A DNA stretch of 64,000 bases from positions 744,001-808,000 of the forward strand of contig JAWRVZ010000089.1 of the NCBI GenBank assembly GCA_037043235.1. The letters are read 5' to 3'. This stretch comes from Rhodeus uyekii. Its lineage: Eukaryota; Chordata; Actinopteri; Cypriniformes; Acheilognathidae. A program made the translations under genes and the position numbers. Positions 37,847 to 49,855 of this stretch are shown in pieces; the first letter of the stretch is position 1, and every line of letters begins with the position of its first letter. The notes below the pieces were generated by a model. That model was given only the letters and a program-made list of their open reading frames with translations, was not told where the DNA came from and did not search any database.

Positions 37847-37984
37847 TTCTTTTATTGAAACATCATCAGAAACTCCGAACATATGATTCTCTGTTTCGGC
37901 CTAAACTTTAATTATTTCACTAAGAAAAGTTGTCAAGCAAGCTAGATAGGAATATGTATAGTAAAGAATTTTTTCCATCACACA
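37535..37984 (-). mobile_element. retroviral LTR (5' LTR of an endogenous retrovirus), minus orientation
   Basis: On the minus strand it starts TGTGATGG and ends CCACGACA (TG…CA), three bases before the primer-binding-like site. It has an AATAAA signal at 37609-37604 after a short GC-rich stretch that fits an R region, and a (TG)n run at 37841-37801. No second LTR was found, so the provirus is truncated. Confidence 0.65.
37801..37841. repeat. (CA)20 microsatellite
   Basis: An uninterrupted CA run inside the LTR. A (TA)n run at 38130-38162 and a second (TA)/(CA) run at 40389-40442 lie in the two LINE-1 copies. Confidence 0.95.
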
Positions 37985-38126
37985 ATACAACAGAAGAGCA
38001 TTGCATGCTTCAGTACAACAGAGAATAAAAAAAAAATAAAAAAAAAATAAGGTAAGAAAAAATAAATAAAAATATGATAGAGATAAAAGATAAATAAATT
38101 AAAACATTTATATAGTGGGTATATTA

Positions 38127-38165
<39 letters not shown>

Positions 38166-39608
38166 TGCATCTATAAATAAATATATTTATGTATCCACAC
38201 ATGTATATCTATATGAAAATGCCAAATGAGCAACATAGTTCAGTTGTTTTGGTGGCTTTGTTATTTTTAGTTTTTGATATCACACTCATGTACATTTTAA
38301 TTTCATTCTTAAGCGCTGTAAAACTGGGTTTGCTATTTGTGAATTTACATTTGTAAACATGAAATTTACAAGAAAATAAGATAAAATGTATAATGAAGTA
38401 ATGGTTACATCCTTTAACTAATGGTCCTTGATGTAATAACCTAATATCACATTCTTATAGGATAAGGAGAAATTATTTAAAATATTATTAGAAATGAAAT
38501 GAATCGCTCAACTTCGTTCCAGAAACATTGTGTCTCTTGGCAGGACCAAAACAAATGGTAAATGGTTTCTGTAGAATCTTTGCAAAAAGAACATTTAATT
38601 TCAATATCACTTGTTCACAAATTGTTTGATTGGATAGATTCTATGAATTATTTTGTATGAAATTTTCTTACCCTTATTTGTAGGGAAGAATTTTTGAGGC
38701 AACCGCCAAACTTGAGTCCAATTTACATTATTGAAGACATTATTCCAATAAGGAATAACATGAGGGGTAGAGACATTCTCTTGTAAAAAAAATAGGGATC
38801 TAATTTTATAATTGTTAGACTTTAACGTGCAAAAGCAAATTGAGCCAACTGGGGTATTTTCAGGTCTGGGAGGACAGATAGAGAGTGCAGACATATAAAA
38901 AGCATGTTCACCCCAGTAGAAATGGCCTTTTTAACTACCGGTACACTGAATTCTTTTAATGTAATAGGTATTTTGAGATAAAGTCTGCAAACTCAAAAAA
39001 GTTACCTCACTATTAAATAATTGACTTGCTAATAATAATCCATTGCAAAACCAGTTGTGAAAAAACAAAGATTTAATCCTGTATAAAATATTGCCGTTAT
39101 TCCGAATAAAGAATCTTTTAAGTGAAAAGTTGTGCTTGTAAATTAGACTCAAAGCAGCAAGTGCTTGTTGGTAAAATTTAGAAAGTTTAAATTGGAAGTT
39201 TTTCAATTTTGTAATTACACATTAATAGAAATTCTATGTGTGAAGTCAGAGAAAATATATTGAGGGATTATATTCCAAACAGAGCCATTTTACTTTAAAA
39301 GTATAGTTAGAGCGCTAAAGTCAATTTAGACCACCTTTATCATAGGAGTTTCATTTTACTGAATTCTTAATGTAGTGAACTTTGTTTTTCTATATAAATT
39401 TACTTAACATACTGTCAATCACTTCGCATGTGTGTTTATCAACATAAAGTGACTTAACATAATACAGCAAGCGAGAAATGCTTCCCTTGAGCGCCAGATC
39501 TATCAACAAACAAGACAACAAATCAAGACTTTGCTTGTCTTTTCAACAATTGGTACAAAATTGGAGGGGCAAGACAGGAGGGACCGACAGAGGTAGGAGA
39601 TATTTGAG

Positions 39609-40383
39609 AGGTCATTAAAATCAGCCTCACACCTCCTCTAGAGACTCTATTGGACGCGCTTGAGGCGAGGGGGCGGATTCTGACAAACGTGCTCAAATTT
39701 CACTCCTTAAACACGGACTCACAAAAATAAAACTTTACATCCAGATTGAGAAATGTGTAATTATTCTTGCATGCATTTGTTTCGAGATTAAAGTGTCGTG
39801 TAACTCTTTAAAACGGGTTTAATTGAGGAGCGGGACACACAGACGTCTCTTTACCAACAGGGGGCAGCCGCGCTTCTCATTACATTGTTACTTTTTAAAA
39901 ACAGGTTTGACTTCATGTGTGATAAATCAAAAATGTTTTTTTTGTATAGGTATTTTTTGTATAGGTATTTTTTTGTATACCCTGCTCCATAAAACTGTCC
40001 AGTGAGGAAAACAGCAGTGTTTGTTTTTTGGACTTTCCATGTATTTTTTTCTGTTTATGTCACGCAGTTCATTTTTAAAATTGTAATAAAATCCAATAGA
40101 ATTATTTCCATTAGGTGAGCCCAGGTTTTTTGTAGTACATAATAAAAAAAAATGCATGTTTTAACAAGCGTGACCTTTGAAGTGGAAGTACCGGCAGAGG
40201 TACCAGATATATTATACAAATTAAAATAATGCTTTATTATCAACAAATAGCATGTACAAAAATAACAGTACAACATAAGAGCATTCAGTACAATAGAAAA
40301 AAAAAAAGGTAAGAAAAAATAAATAACAATAAGATGATAGAGATAAAAGAGAGGGATTTTTTTTATATATATAGAGGGTAGAT

Positions 40384-40424
<41 letters not shown>

Positions 40425-40446
40425 CACACACACACACACACATACA
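39609..40446. repeat. duplicated dnd1 upstream segment, copy B, with LINE-1 tail
   Basis: 39609-39932 matches 36460-36780. 39978-40210 matches 36915-37142, and 40211-40440 matches the LINE-1 3' region flanking the retroviral insertion in copy A. The LTR is absent here. The unit spacing is 3,149 bp at the left edge. The coding exons of dnd1 are not included. Confidence 0.85.
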
Positions 40447-40447
40447 T

Positions 40448-40528
40448 GGACATTCCATGTGTTGTTTTCTGTTTATGTTATGCAGTTCATTTTTAAAACT
40501 GTAATAAAATCCAATAGAACTATTTCCT
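40448..40528. repeat. third copy of an 80-bp segment from the duplicated block
   Basis: ggacattccatgtgttgttt … aatccaatagaactatttcc matches 36966-37049 and 40030-40112. It directly abuts the SINE at 40529. Confidence 0.8.
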
Positions 40529-40690
40529 GTTGCTCAAACAGTAGAGCCTGGCGCTTGCAACATCATGGTCATGGGTTCGATTCCCAGTGAAAGCAAGAAC
40601 TAATTAGAACGTCAGTGTGGATCTTGAATGCATTGTAAGTCGCTTTGGATAAAAGCGTCTGCCAAATGCATAAATGCAAATTTAAATGTA
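40529..40690 (+). mobile_element. tRNA-derived SINE, plus orientation
   Basis: The head tgttgctcaaacagtagagc and a box B region gggttcgattcccag imitate a tRNA promoter. The tail aagtcgctttggataaaagc … gccaaatgcataaatg is shared with 15825-15988. It is not a functional tRNA gene: no cloverleaf was seen. Confidence 0.8.
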
Positions 40691-42186
40691 ATTACTCAGA
40701 AAATAAATAACTTTCTGTATGATAACTGGAAGCCACTCACTGAATTAAACATTCATGGTGATGAATGTTTAACGTTTTAAATAGCTTTGTAGACAAATAT
40801 AGGAAGGATGGATAGATATGTACTTCAGAAATCATTCTAATATGCTGATTTGCAGCTCAAGGAATTTCTTATTATCGATGTTGGAAACAATTGTGCTGCT
40901 TAGTAGTTTTATGGAAATGGCAATACACTTTTATCATAATTATTATTGGATGAACTGAAAGTTTAAAAACGTTTTTTATCTGCATATAACGCTGTAAATG
41001 TCTTATTTTTAAAGGACTGCAGGCAACAGTGTGCGCTGCACAGAATCCAAGAGTCCCGTTCCACACACATCTTTTTCCACACTTCATTTTAAGCCGTCAA
41101 GTGTGAATAAATAATCTCAAGATATCTGCTACCTCTGTTGGTACCTCCACTTCAAAGGCCACGCTTGTTAAAACGTGATTTTTTTATTAATGTAATAAAA
41201 AAAAAGTCTTTAGACTCATCCTAAAAATCCTTGTTTTGAATATGCATAAGTCTAATTTGAATAAACACCATCTGAGAATCTGTTAATTTTTTTATGGTGG
41301 CAAATGAATTAGAGTTTCAGCTCTGGCCGAGTTACAATAAAATGTACGTCTGGAGCATAAATGACATGAAAATGATCAAAGACGGTATTTTATGAACCAG
41401 CTTTTGAATTAACGCCACCTTAGCGAATGTATGCCAGTGCAGGTACACAGTTTGTCAGTGTAAAGTGATGCTGTGGCAGATGAAAGGCAGAACCTGGCTT
41501 AGTTCTCAGTGTGGCCTGCAGCTCTGACTTTTTAGCAGGAGAAAATCCCTCCGTTGCCTTACAGGCTTTTAATTCTCTGAAAAGAAAAACAGACAGAACA
41601 GACAACTGGCATATCTTTTTCTCGCACCCTTCTGCACCTTGCATCTTTCAGTTTTCCTGGCAGTGAGATGCGTGATATGACTTTTTTTCCGTAGTGCAAT
41701 TAAAGTTTGTTTGTGTGGAAATCAACACATCAACACTTCCTAATGTAGCGAAGGTCATAGAGCCGCCTCACATTGTCACATGTACTGCAGTCAGAAGGAT
41801 AATCATATTAAACAGCTTATTTGATTTACATTCTGTGTGTCATTTTCACAAATTGGACTTGTGGAAAATGTGACCTGCTCATTAGGTCATCTGTGGATTG
41901 ATGGTTTTATCCGGCATCAGGTTTGAAGGTGATTAAAAACAAGAATCATATACCTGGGAAGTTTTATGATGAGCATAATTAAGTATTCGGATATTACTGC
42001 GTTTCATGTTCATACAGAGAGCTGTGTCTGCCTTTGGCTAATTAATTTATAACCATTTACATCTAAACATTGAAATCAGGCCTATCTGACTGATGTTATC
42101 CGGTTGCTATGCAATGTGTGCTGTATAACGACAGCAGTTCTATTGCCGTGGGGTCGTCATGCACATCTGTGAGCCTGTCCTGAAAT

Positions 42187-42187
42187 G

Positions 42188-42215
<28 letters not shown>
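42187..42215. repeat. (CA)14 microsatellite
   Basis: A plain CA run, in a spacer (40.7-42.4 kb) in which I see no gene. Confidence 0.9.
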
Positions 42216-42219
<4 letters not shown>

Positions 42220-42469
42220 CATACCCCACCCGCCCGCCTCATGAAGAGGCTGATCCTGCCCCTCTGCCTCCTCAGGGCTCACTGAGGGACACGCAATCTG
42301 TCCAATGTCAAAACTCATATCCTCAGTCCTGTCACTCACCCTGTAAACACTCGCACTAACTTTCAGAGCGTTGCAATGAACTTTAATCTTTTTTTGACAT
42401 TTAGAAGTAGTGCTATAAATACTTTTATGCCCTAAATGTTTGGAATTAGCTTTGTAGACAAATATATAG

Positions 42470-43027
42470 CTTGGATGGATGGATGGATGGATGGATGGAT
42501 GGATGGATATATAGATAGTCTGGATGGATGGATGGATGGATATATAGATAGGTTGGATGGAGAGATATATAGCCTGGATGGATAGATATATTTATAAATA
42601 GGTTGGATGGATATATAGAAAGCCTGGATGGATGATGGATGGATGGATAGATTTATTGCCTGGATTGATGGATGGATATATAAATAGGATGGAAGGATAG
42701 ATTTATTGCCTGTTTTTATGGATGGATATATAAATCGGATGGATGGATAGATGGATGGATGGATATATAGATAAGTTAGATGGATAGATATAGCCTGGAT
42801 GGATGGATAGATAGATATATATATAGCTTAGATGAATGGATGGATGGATGGATGAATGAATGAATGGATATATAGATAGGTTGGATGGATAGATAGATAT
42901 ATAGCCTGGATAGATGGATGGATGGATGGATAAATAGGCTGGATGGATGGATATATAGATAGGCTGGATGGATGGATGGATGGATGGATGGATGGATGGA
43001 TGAATAGGATATATAGATAGCCTGGAT

Positions 43028-43087
<60 letters not shown>

Positions 43088-43140
43088 CCTGGATGGATGG
43101 ATGGATGTATAGATAGGTTAGATGGATAGATAGATATATA
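42470..43140. repeat. GGAT/GATA compound microsatellite with a (TA)n core
   Basis: Many short runs of ggat mixed with atatagata and cctgga, with a (TA) run of about 28 units at 43030-43086. It grades into the longer minisatellite on the right. Confidence 0.95.
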
Positions 43141-44355
43141 GTCTAGATGAATGGATGGATGGATGAATGAATGGATATATAGATAGGTTGGATGGATAGA
43201 TAGATAGGTATATAGCCTGGATAGATGGATGGATGGATAAATAGGCTGGATGGATGGATATATAGATAGGCTGGATGGATGGATATATAGATAGGCTGGA
43301 TGGATATACAGATAGGCTGGATGGATGGATATACAGATAGGCTGGATGGATATATAGATAGGCTGGATGGATGGATATACAGATAGGCTGGATGGATATA
43401 TAGATAGGCTGGATGGATAGATATACAGATAGGCTGGATGGATGGATATATAAATAGGCTGGATGGATATATAGATAGGCTGGATGGATGGATATATAGA
43501 TAGGCTGGATGGATATACAGATAGGCTGGATGGATATATAGATAGGCTGGATGGATGGATATACAGATAGGCTGGATGGATATATAGATAGGCTGGATGG
43601 ATAGATATACAGATAGGCTGGATGGATGGATATATAAATAGGCTGGATGGATATATAGATAGGCTGGATGGATGGATATATAGATAGGCTGGATGGATGG
43701 ATATATAAATAGGCTGGATGGATGGATATATAGATAGGCTGGATGGATGGATATACAGATAGGCTGGATGGATATATAAATAGGCTGGATGGATAGATAT
43801 ACAGATAGGCTGGATGGATGGATATATAAATAGGCTGGATGGATGGATATATAGATAGGCTGGATGGATGGATATATAGATAGGCTGGATGGATGGATAT
43901 ACAGATAGGCTGGATGGATGGATATATAAATAGGCTGGATGGATGGATATATAGATAGGCTGGATGGATGGATATATAGATAGGCTGGATGGATGGATAT
44001 ATAAATAGGCTGGATGGATGGATATATAAATAGGCTGGATGGATGGATATATAAATAGGCTGGATGGATGGATATATAAATAGGCTGGATGGATGGATAT
44101 ATAGATAGGCTGGATGGATGGATATATAGATAGGCTGGATGGATGGATGGATATACAGATAGGCTGGATGGATGGATATATAAATAGGCTGGATGGATGG
44201 ATATATAAATAGGCTGGATGGATGGATATATAAATAGGCTGGATGGATGGATATATAGATAGGCTGGATGGATGGATATATAAATAGGCTGGATGGATGG
44301 ATATATAGATAGCCTGGATGGATGGATATATAAATAGGCTGGATGGATGGATGAT
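43141..44355. repeat. minisatellite of 21/25-bp units (ggctggatggat…)
   Basis: About 50 units of ggctggatggatggatata followed by tagata, taaata or cagata. Units are 25 bp, or 21 bp when one ggat is absent. The minus strand is free of stops for 418 codons (SIHPAYLYIHPSSLS…) only because the unit has none. I do not call it a gene. Confidence 0.95.
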
Positions 44356-44359
44356 GGAG

Positions 44360-45551
44360 GGATAGATATTCTAGTCAATGTTGAATTGAGCTGCTTCATA
44401 TTTTTCTTCTGATTTTTTTAAATCAGGATTATTGGATTTTATCAGGATTATTTTAGTTATATTTTAGTTATACTAAAACAATGAAATTTCTATTATTAAA
44501 ACATATATTCATAAATAGTGGAAATCAATAACAAGTATGTGTGACTTTACAAACTGTAAAAATGACATTCTAACTCAAAATTCACAACACATATTGATAA
44601 CAGAAAGACAAAGGGTTAACGGTTATCAGTTGATAATCTCAAACTGTTTGAATATTGGCCAATATCAGCTTTAGCAACAATTTAGCAAAATGTTACAAAA
44701 ATGTGTGTTAAGCAAGAATGTCATGTGTCAGCAGCTTAACGTTGATCTTAATTTGCTCTTTCGACTAGCTATTCATGCATTCATTCAGGAGATAATAAAG
44801 CAACTTTCATCTTAAGTGCAGGAAGAGCTATCATTTCTTAAAAGCCTATCAGCTCCACAATAAATAGGAAACAGTAACTGTTTTAGAGAGGAACAGCTTG
44901 CTCATAGCTTAGAGGCTCCCTGATGTTTTAGGGGAAACGTGACTGACGTTTCTGTGAGTTCCTCCTTCCGGCTGCACTAAAACCTGAATCTCTCACTGAA
45001 ACGACTGCACACTCAAAGCTGTTCGCTATAGTAAACATCACTATTATTATTGCTCAGACCTAAGATGAGGAGTTTCAACAGTGTAAATCATTCAGCTACA
45101 CATCCATGGAACCTTTCCATTGCAAAAAAAGGTTCTTTGATTATTAAAAGCCTCTGATTAAGTCTGAAACATTTTAATTTATGAGCTCTTCAACTTTAGC
45201 TTTTTTCATGTGCTTTTTTGTGCGTTTTAGTAATTGGACTCGTACCTGCTGAGCACATGAAACGTGTTTTGTGCTGTTTTTTTGTCCCACATGCTCTTAT
45301 TTGCTGGATGATTGCATGTGCAGTGGTGAGAGAGAGAGTGTGTGTGTGTGTGAGTGAAACACATGAACGCTAGCAATCAAGGTGAACAGACGCTGCTAAT
45401 TCAGGTTGCTGATAAAACGTGTCGACTGTCCTTTGTGGGACTTTCATTACTGTAGCGAGTCGTGCATCTGTGTTTTCTGAAGCGTGCTGGTCAATATTAG
45501 TACTAGAGTCTATCTCAAAGGGACATGTTTGTTCTTCCTCCACCCCACCCT

Positions 45552-45584
<33 letters not shown>

Positions 45585-46980
45585 TTGGATCCGATGCTGA
45601 CAACGAAGACAAAGTGTGTCTACAGGAAGTTGAGATGAATGTCAACAAGAACAAGGCCCTGATAGTGGACGTACAATAAGGTTCCATTTAATAATAACAT
45701 TAAGGTACTATATATTCATCAATGAAAAATACTTCTAAAGAATTTATTAATTTCAATGCTCATTTCTAGGGGTTTCCAAACTTTTTGTGTCAACTGAAGC
45801 CTCTGAGTTTTTAAGTTAAAATTTCGATAACTTGACGCATTCGGATGTTCCCGGTTCTCTGTCAGTTAATGGCCAAGGGACATTACTAGTTGACATTATG
45901 ACGAATATGTTATTTTTAGTAAGCGTTTTATTTTGACTCTCACAGTCCCGTCTCGTGAGATTTCAGTGGTGTGGTCAGGGCGAACTAGATTCCCCTAAAC
46001 CAGAGGTTTTCAAAGTCTGAGACAGTGGGCCTTTTGACACAACTCACCCAATGCCGCCCCCCCTCCAAAAAAAACGCGACGCGATTGTTGACAGGGGGGG
46101 GGGGGGGGGTGTATGCGATGCGCGATCGTTGACGGGGGGTTTGAACATGATGCGTGTGAACCCCTGCCCTAAACCATCCAGATTCCCCATCAGGGGCCCA
46201 CAAACACGCATACAAATAACTTTATGCATTACTAACAAACACCTGAAATTATTAATATTTCATAAATCACTGTTTTTGCCCCCTAGATTACTAACAAAAA
46301 AGACCATGTACTGTATCAGATGCATACTGTGAGTCATTCTATGAAACCTTTTGAAACCGTTTCTATATTGAAAAGGCATCTTTTTTAAACCTATCAGACA
46401 AAGAATATTTTTAAGCTTTAAGAAATGAAAATGTGTCATCTCAAGCTGAATTAATATGGGTTATTCTGAATATGTGATGGGATTAAATATTTCAAACTAA
46501 AATTTTGGGGTTATAGGGTTTCTCATTAGCATTACGATTCAACAATTATCTGCACATATTAAAAATAAATAAACACCCTGTTTTTCGGTCTGTTTTATGT
46601 GATGGGGAGGACATGTTATGCTTGACCTATGCTTGGAAAAACATACAAATTATGAATCGTAAATGAAAGAACCTGACAACTTTTTGAACATTGTCACTTC
46701 TTATTTATTATGTATTTTATTGTGACAGTTCACCGTTACTTTGAAGTAAATAATTTATGTGATTAAAAAATTGAGGACATAGTTAAATTATTCTGTTTTA
46801 CTTAATTCTGTTTTTCAGTTCTATTATTTTCAATATCGAATCAAATTTGTCTTTGTCATTGAGATTAAAAAAAAGACATTAATATAGTGTCAATGAGAAA
46901 ACTAAAATTTGATCATGGAACTGTTCTGGTGTTAATTTTGTAGTTTTTATTTATTTAGTTTTTATATAGAATAAAAAAAA
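44360..46980. other. spacer with no gene recognised
   Basis: AT-rich sequence with a CT microsatellite (45558-45586), fragments of 'ggttctttgattattaaa' type repeats (45110-45150), a hAT-like end (46004-46040: ccagaggttttcaaagtctg) and an 18-base G run at 46096-46113. No exon with splice sites and a known protein was found. Confidence 0.4.
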
Positions 46981-46994
46981 TTTTTAAAGTCATA

Positions 46995-47405
46995 ATTTAT
47001 CTATCTATCTGTTTGTCTATCTGTCTATCCAACTGTCCATCAACTATCTATGCATCATCTGTCTGTCTATTTATCTATCCATCATCTATCTATCTGTCCA
47101 TCAATCTCTTACCATCCATCCATCTATTTATTTATCCATCTGTCTGAATATCTATCTGTCCATTCATCTGTCTATCTGCACTTCCATCTTTCTATCTATC
47201 TATCTATCTATCTGTCTATCTGCACCTCCATCTATCTATCCATCCGTCTGTCTGTCTCTATCTATCTGTCCATTCATCTGTCTATCTGCACCTCTATCTA
47301 TCTATCCGTCCGTCTGTCTCTTTATCTATCATCTATCTATCCGTCCATCTATGTATCATCTGTCTGAATATCTATCTGTCCATTCATCTGTCTATCTGCA
47401 CCTCC

Positions 47406-47498
<93 letters not shown>

Positions 47499-47500
47499 GA
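46995..47500. repeat. TCTA/TCTG/TCCA compound microsatellite
   Basis: Tetranucleotide repeats with a higher-order unit (ctgtccattcatctgtctat ctgcacctc) seen at about 47155, 47267 and 47378, spaced about 111 bp apart, ending in a pure (TCTA) run at 47407-47497. Short open frames here are artefacts of the repeat. Confidence 0.95.
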
Positions 47501-48600
47501 ATTCTGAATTCATATATTAAAACCAGTAAAGCAATTAGCAGCATGTTTTTGTTTAGCACACATCATCAAATGTTGTTTTGTGTTCACAGAATGACTCAGA
47601 TATGACAAATAAAACTTTGATCTTCTCTGATTCTCTCTTGCCAACTGTTGCCAATTTGTTAAACAGTTCATCTCACGCTTTCATTTGATCCAGTTTAGGC
47701 CTATAATTTACTGCCAGCCATAAAAAGTCTACCAAACCAGTGTGTGTGTAAGAGAGATCTACAAAAAACATAAAAATAAACGTTTAACTGCATCAAACAC
47801 TGTTGAATTCTTCCTGCTGACAAATTATACGAGTATGCTCTAGTCGCTTAGCAATTAATAATATGAATTAATGCAATAGTGCTAACACAACTTAAGGAGC
47901 ATGACTCCATGTGTTGTGTGTGTTTGTGTAGCTTTGAGGCATCGAGTTGCTCCATCTCTGAGAGGGACACATTCAATCGGGCCGTAAACTAAACACATCT
48001 GCCAAGTTCCTCTTTTGGCCTCAGGTTATCAAAGCCCTGCAAAGCCAGTGATGTATAAAAAATCAGTTCAGAGATTTTCTCCACCTTCTCTTCATAACCT
48101 TGGAGATGAGAAAATATTTTATTCAGTGGATTTAGTCGTTTTAATGTACCGTGTATATCCCCGCTGCTCGAGCGCTTATGTATATGTGTGGTGTTAGTTT
48201 GCATGTCAAAAATAGATTGTGAGAGATGAGAATAATGTTTATAATTGCAAAGGCCTTTGTGTTTATCTGTGTGTGCGTGTGTGTGTGTTTAACATGGAGA
48301 ACTGGTGTAGTGTGAATTGCAGTAATTGCCTTGTTTGTTTTGTTTTGGCTGGTTCTGTGAGCTGGTAAGCCACTGCTTCACTGCCTCTGATTGTTTGTCA
48401 TTTGCCATTTCAAGTGGAACTAACAAGCGTACAAACCAAGTGGGATCGAGAAATTGTGTGTGTGTACGTGCGTTTGTAATACTCTGAAGAAATATATAGT
48501 CTCTTTTTTCTCTTCTCTCGTCAAGCAAAATATTCCTTCCACCTACGGACGTTTTAATTTGTTACAACGTCCACATCTCTGTCATGTACACAGAGCTGGA

Positions 48601-48601
<1 letters not shown>

Positions 48602-48646
<45 letters not shown>
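48602..48646. repeat. (CT)n(GT)n microsatellite
   Basis: About 16 CT units followed by six GT units. Confidence 0.9.
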
Positions 48647-48647
<1 letters not shown>

Positions 48648-49059
48648 TGGCCTTCGCTTTAGTGTGACACCTGAGTCACTGGAAGTACATTATCGCTAAT
48701 GTCCACTTCTGTGAAGTGACCTCATAAATGACCGCTCGGAAACACTGGCAGTGAGATAAGAGTCTGATAGTGGAGTGCCACTGAAAAGGTCACGGCCATC
48801 GTAAAGCAATGATGAGCTGAGCGAGGGATGAGTGGAGAGGAGAAACAGAGAACGAGAGTGGAAAGACGAATGGAAAATCTTTGTGTTGAACGAGGAAAGA
48901 AACCCAGGGATGGAACTATCAGTCGGAGATAAAATAAAGATGTATCAAATGAAACTTCATAGCAACGCCCTGGCAACCACCCAAAACATTGTAGTTTTGG
49001 GGAGCAACTGAGATAAAACAGAAAATAAGCAAACACGCTCACCTAAATGGTACTCTTAT

Positions 49060-49855
49060 GCTCCGAAGGTTTGATTCTTTCAAGTGAATCGATTCGTTCT
49101 AAATTATACACTTCCTCAGATGTAGCATTTTGAAAGTGAGATTCGTTCTAATGAATCGATTCGTTCTAAATGGTTCTCTTTCATGGGTGGATTGTCCTGC
49201 CTACAAGGTTCCTTCTCATATGTTGCTTGGGAAGTTCGATTCATTCTAGTGAAATGGTTCGTCCTAAATAGTTCTCTCTTTCATGTGTAGATTTGGAAAG
49301 TCCGATTCATTCTAATAAATCGGTTTGAACTAATTGGTGTTGGAAAATCCGATTCATTCTAGTGAATCGGTTCGTTCAAAATGGTCTTCTATTTCAGTGT
49401 TTTTCAACCTTTTTTGAGCCAAGGTAGATTTTTTTCATTGAAAAATCAATCACAAGGCACACCACCAACAGAAAATGTAAAAAAAATAATAATGAAACTC
49501 TGTAGCCTTTATTAACAATATACAGTCATTCTTATCAAACTGAATCAAATAAACTCAAAGAAAAAAGTATTTTATGATTAATTCGTTTTCAAAAAATGTT
49601 TTTTAGACCAATTAGGTGAAATTTAATAATTTTCCACAGCACACTAGTGTACCGCGGCACAGTGGTTGAAAAACACTGCTCTATTTCATATCTAGAGTTG
49701 CAAAGTCTGAAACATTCAAGCAAATCGGTCCTAAATGTTTCTCTCACATGTAGCTTTAGAAAGTTTGATTATTTTCGTATAACCCGGTTTGTTTTAAATG
49801 GCCCTCTCTCATTTGTATACGGAAAGTCTGAATCTTTCTAATGAACAGATGGTTC
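49060..49855. repeat. diverged tandem repeat with AATCGATTCGTTCT units
   Basis: Units of about 50-100 bp, each with gaatcg(a/g)ttcgttctaaatgg followed by ttctctttcatgtgtag and gaaagtccgattcattctaa: starts near 49087, 49155, 49252, 49318, 49366, 49723 and 49783. The unit length varies, and the array is broken by the element at 49395-49678. Non-coding. Confidence 0.75.
49395..49678. mobile_element. hAT-like MITE (CAGTGTTTTTCAACC ends)
   Basis: Ends cagtgtttttcaacc and, inverted, ggttgaaaaacactg. Flanks ttctattt and ctctattt form an 8-bp target duplication with one mismatch, typical of hAT elements. 284 bp, no transposase. It lies inside the tandem repeat above. Confidence 0.85.

Larger units (their letters stand above)
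37143..39240 (-). pseudogene. LINE-1 ORF2 C-terminal fragment, interrupted by a retroviral insertion
   Basis: On the minus strand, 39206-38931 and 38894-38607 encode fragments in the order FKLSKFYQQALAAL … and NWTQVWRLPQKFFPTNKGKK … HRIYPIKQF, which fits the C-terminal end of teleost L1 ORF2. Frameshifts or stops separate them. The element's 3' end faces left, near 37143, and is A-rich. The stretch 37180-37984 is foreign (see the LTR entry). The 3' part recurs at 40211-40440. Confidence 0.75.
40156..41176. repeat. inverted repeat pair of about 54 bp
   Basis: gttttaacaagcgtgacctt … gaggtaccagatat at 40156-40208 is the inverse of 41129-41176 (atatctgctacctctgttgg … cgcttgttaaaac). A third copy in direct orientation lies at 37090-37142. 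These may be the ends of a DNA transposon that later took in the LINE-1 tail; no transposase is visible. Confidence 0.5.

Noticed and set aside
40540..40610. tRNA-like sequence with box B
   Set aside because: It is the head of a SINE: the fixed SINE tail follows and no complete cloverleaf is visible. The same applies to 15880-15980 on the minus strand.
42470..44355. CRISPR-like array of regular repeats
   Set aside because: The units have no unique spacers; it is vertebrate satellite DNA.
43143..44399. Long open frame of 418 codons on the minus strand
   Set aside because: It is the translation of a tandem repeat without stops; no homologous protein and no splice or start context.
45419..45687. 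Open frames of 86 and 105 codons on opposite strands
   Set aside because: They cross a CT microsatellite and show no known domain or splice context.
47050..47605. Open frames rich in Tyr-Leu-Ser-Ile
   Set aside because: Translations of the TCTA microsatellite.
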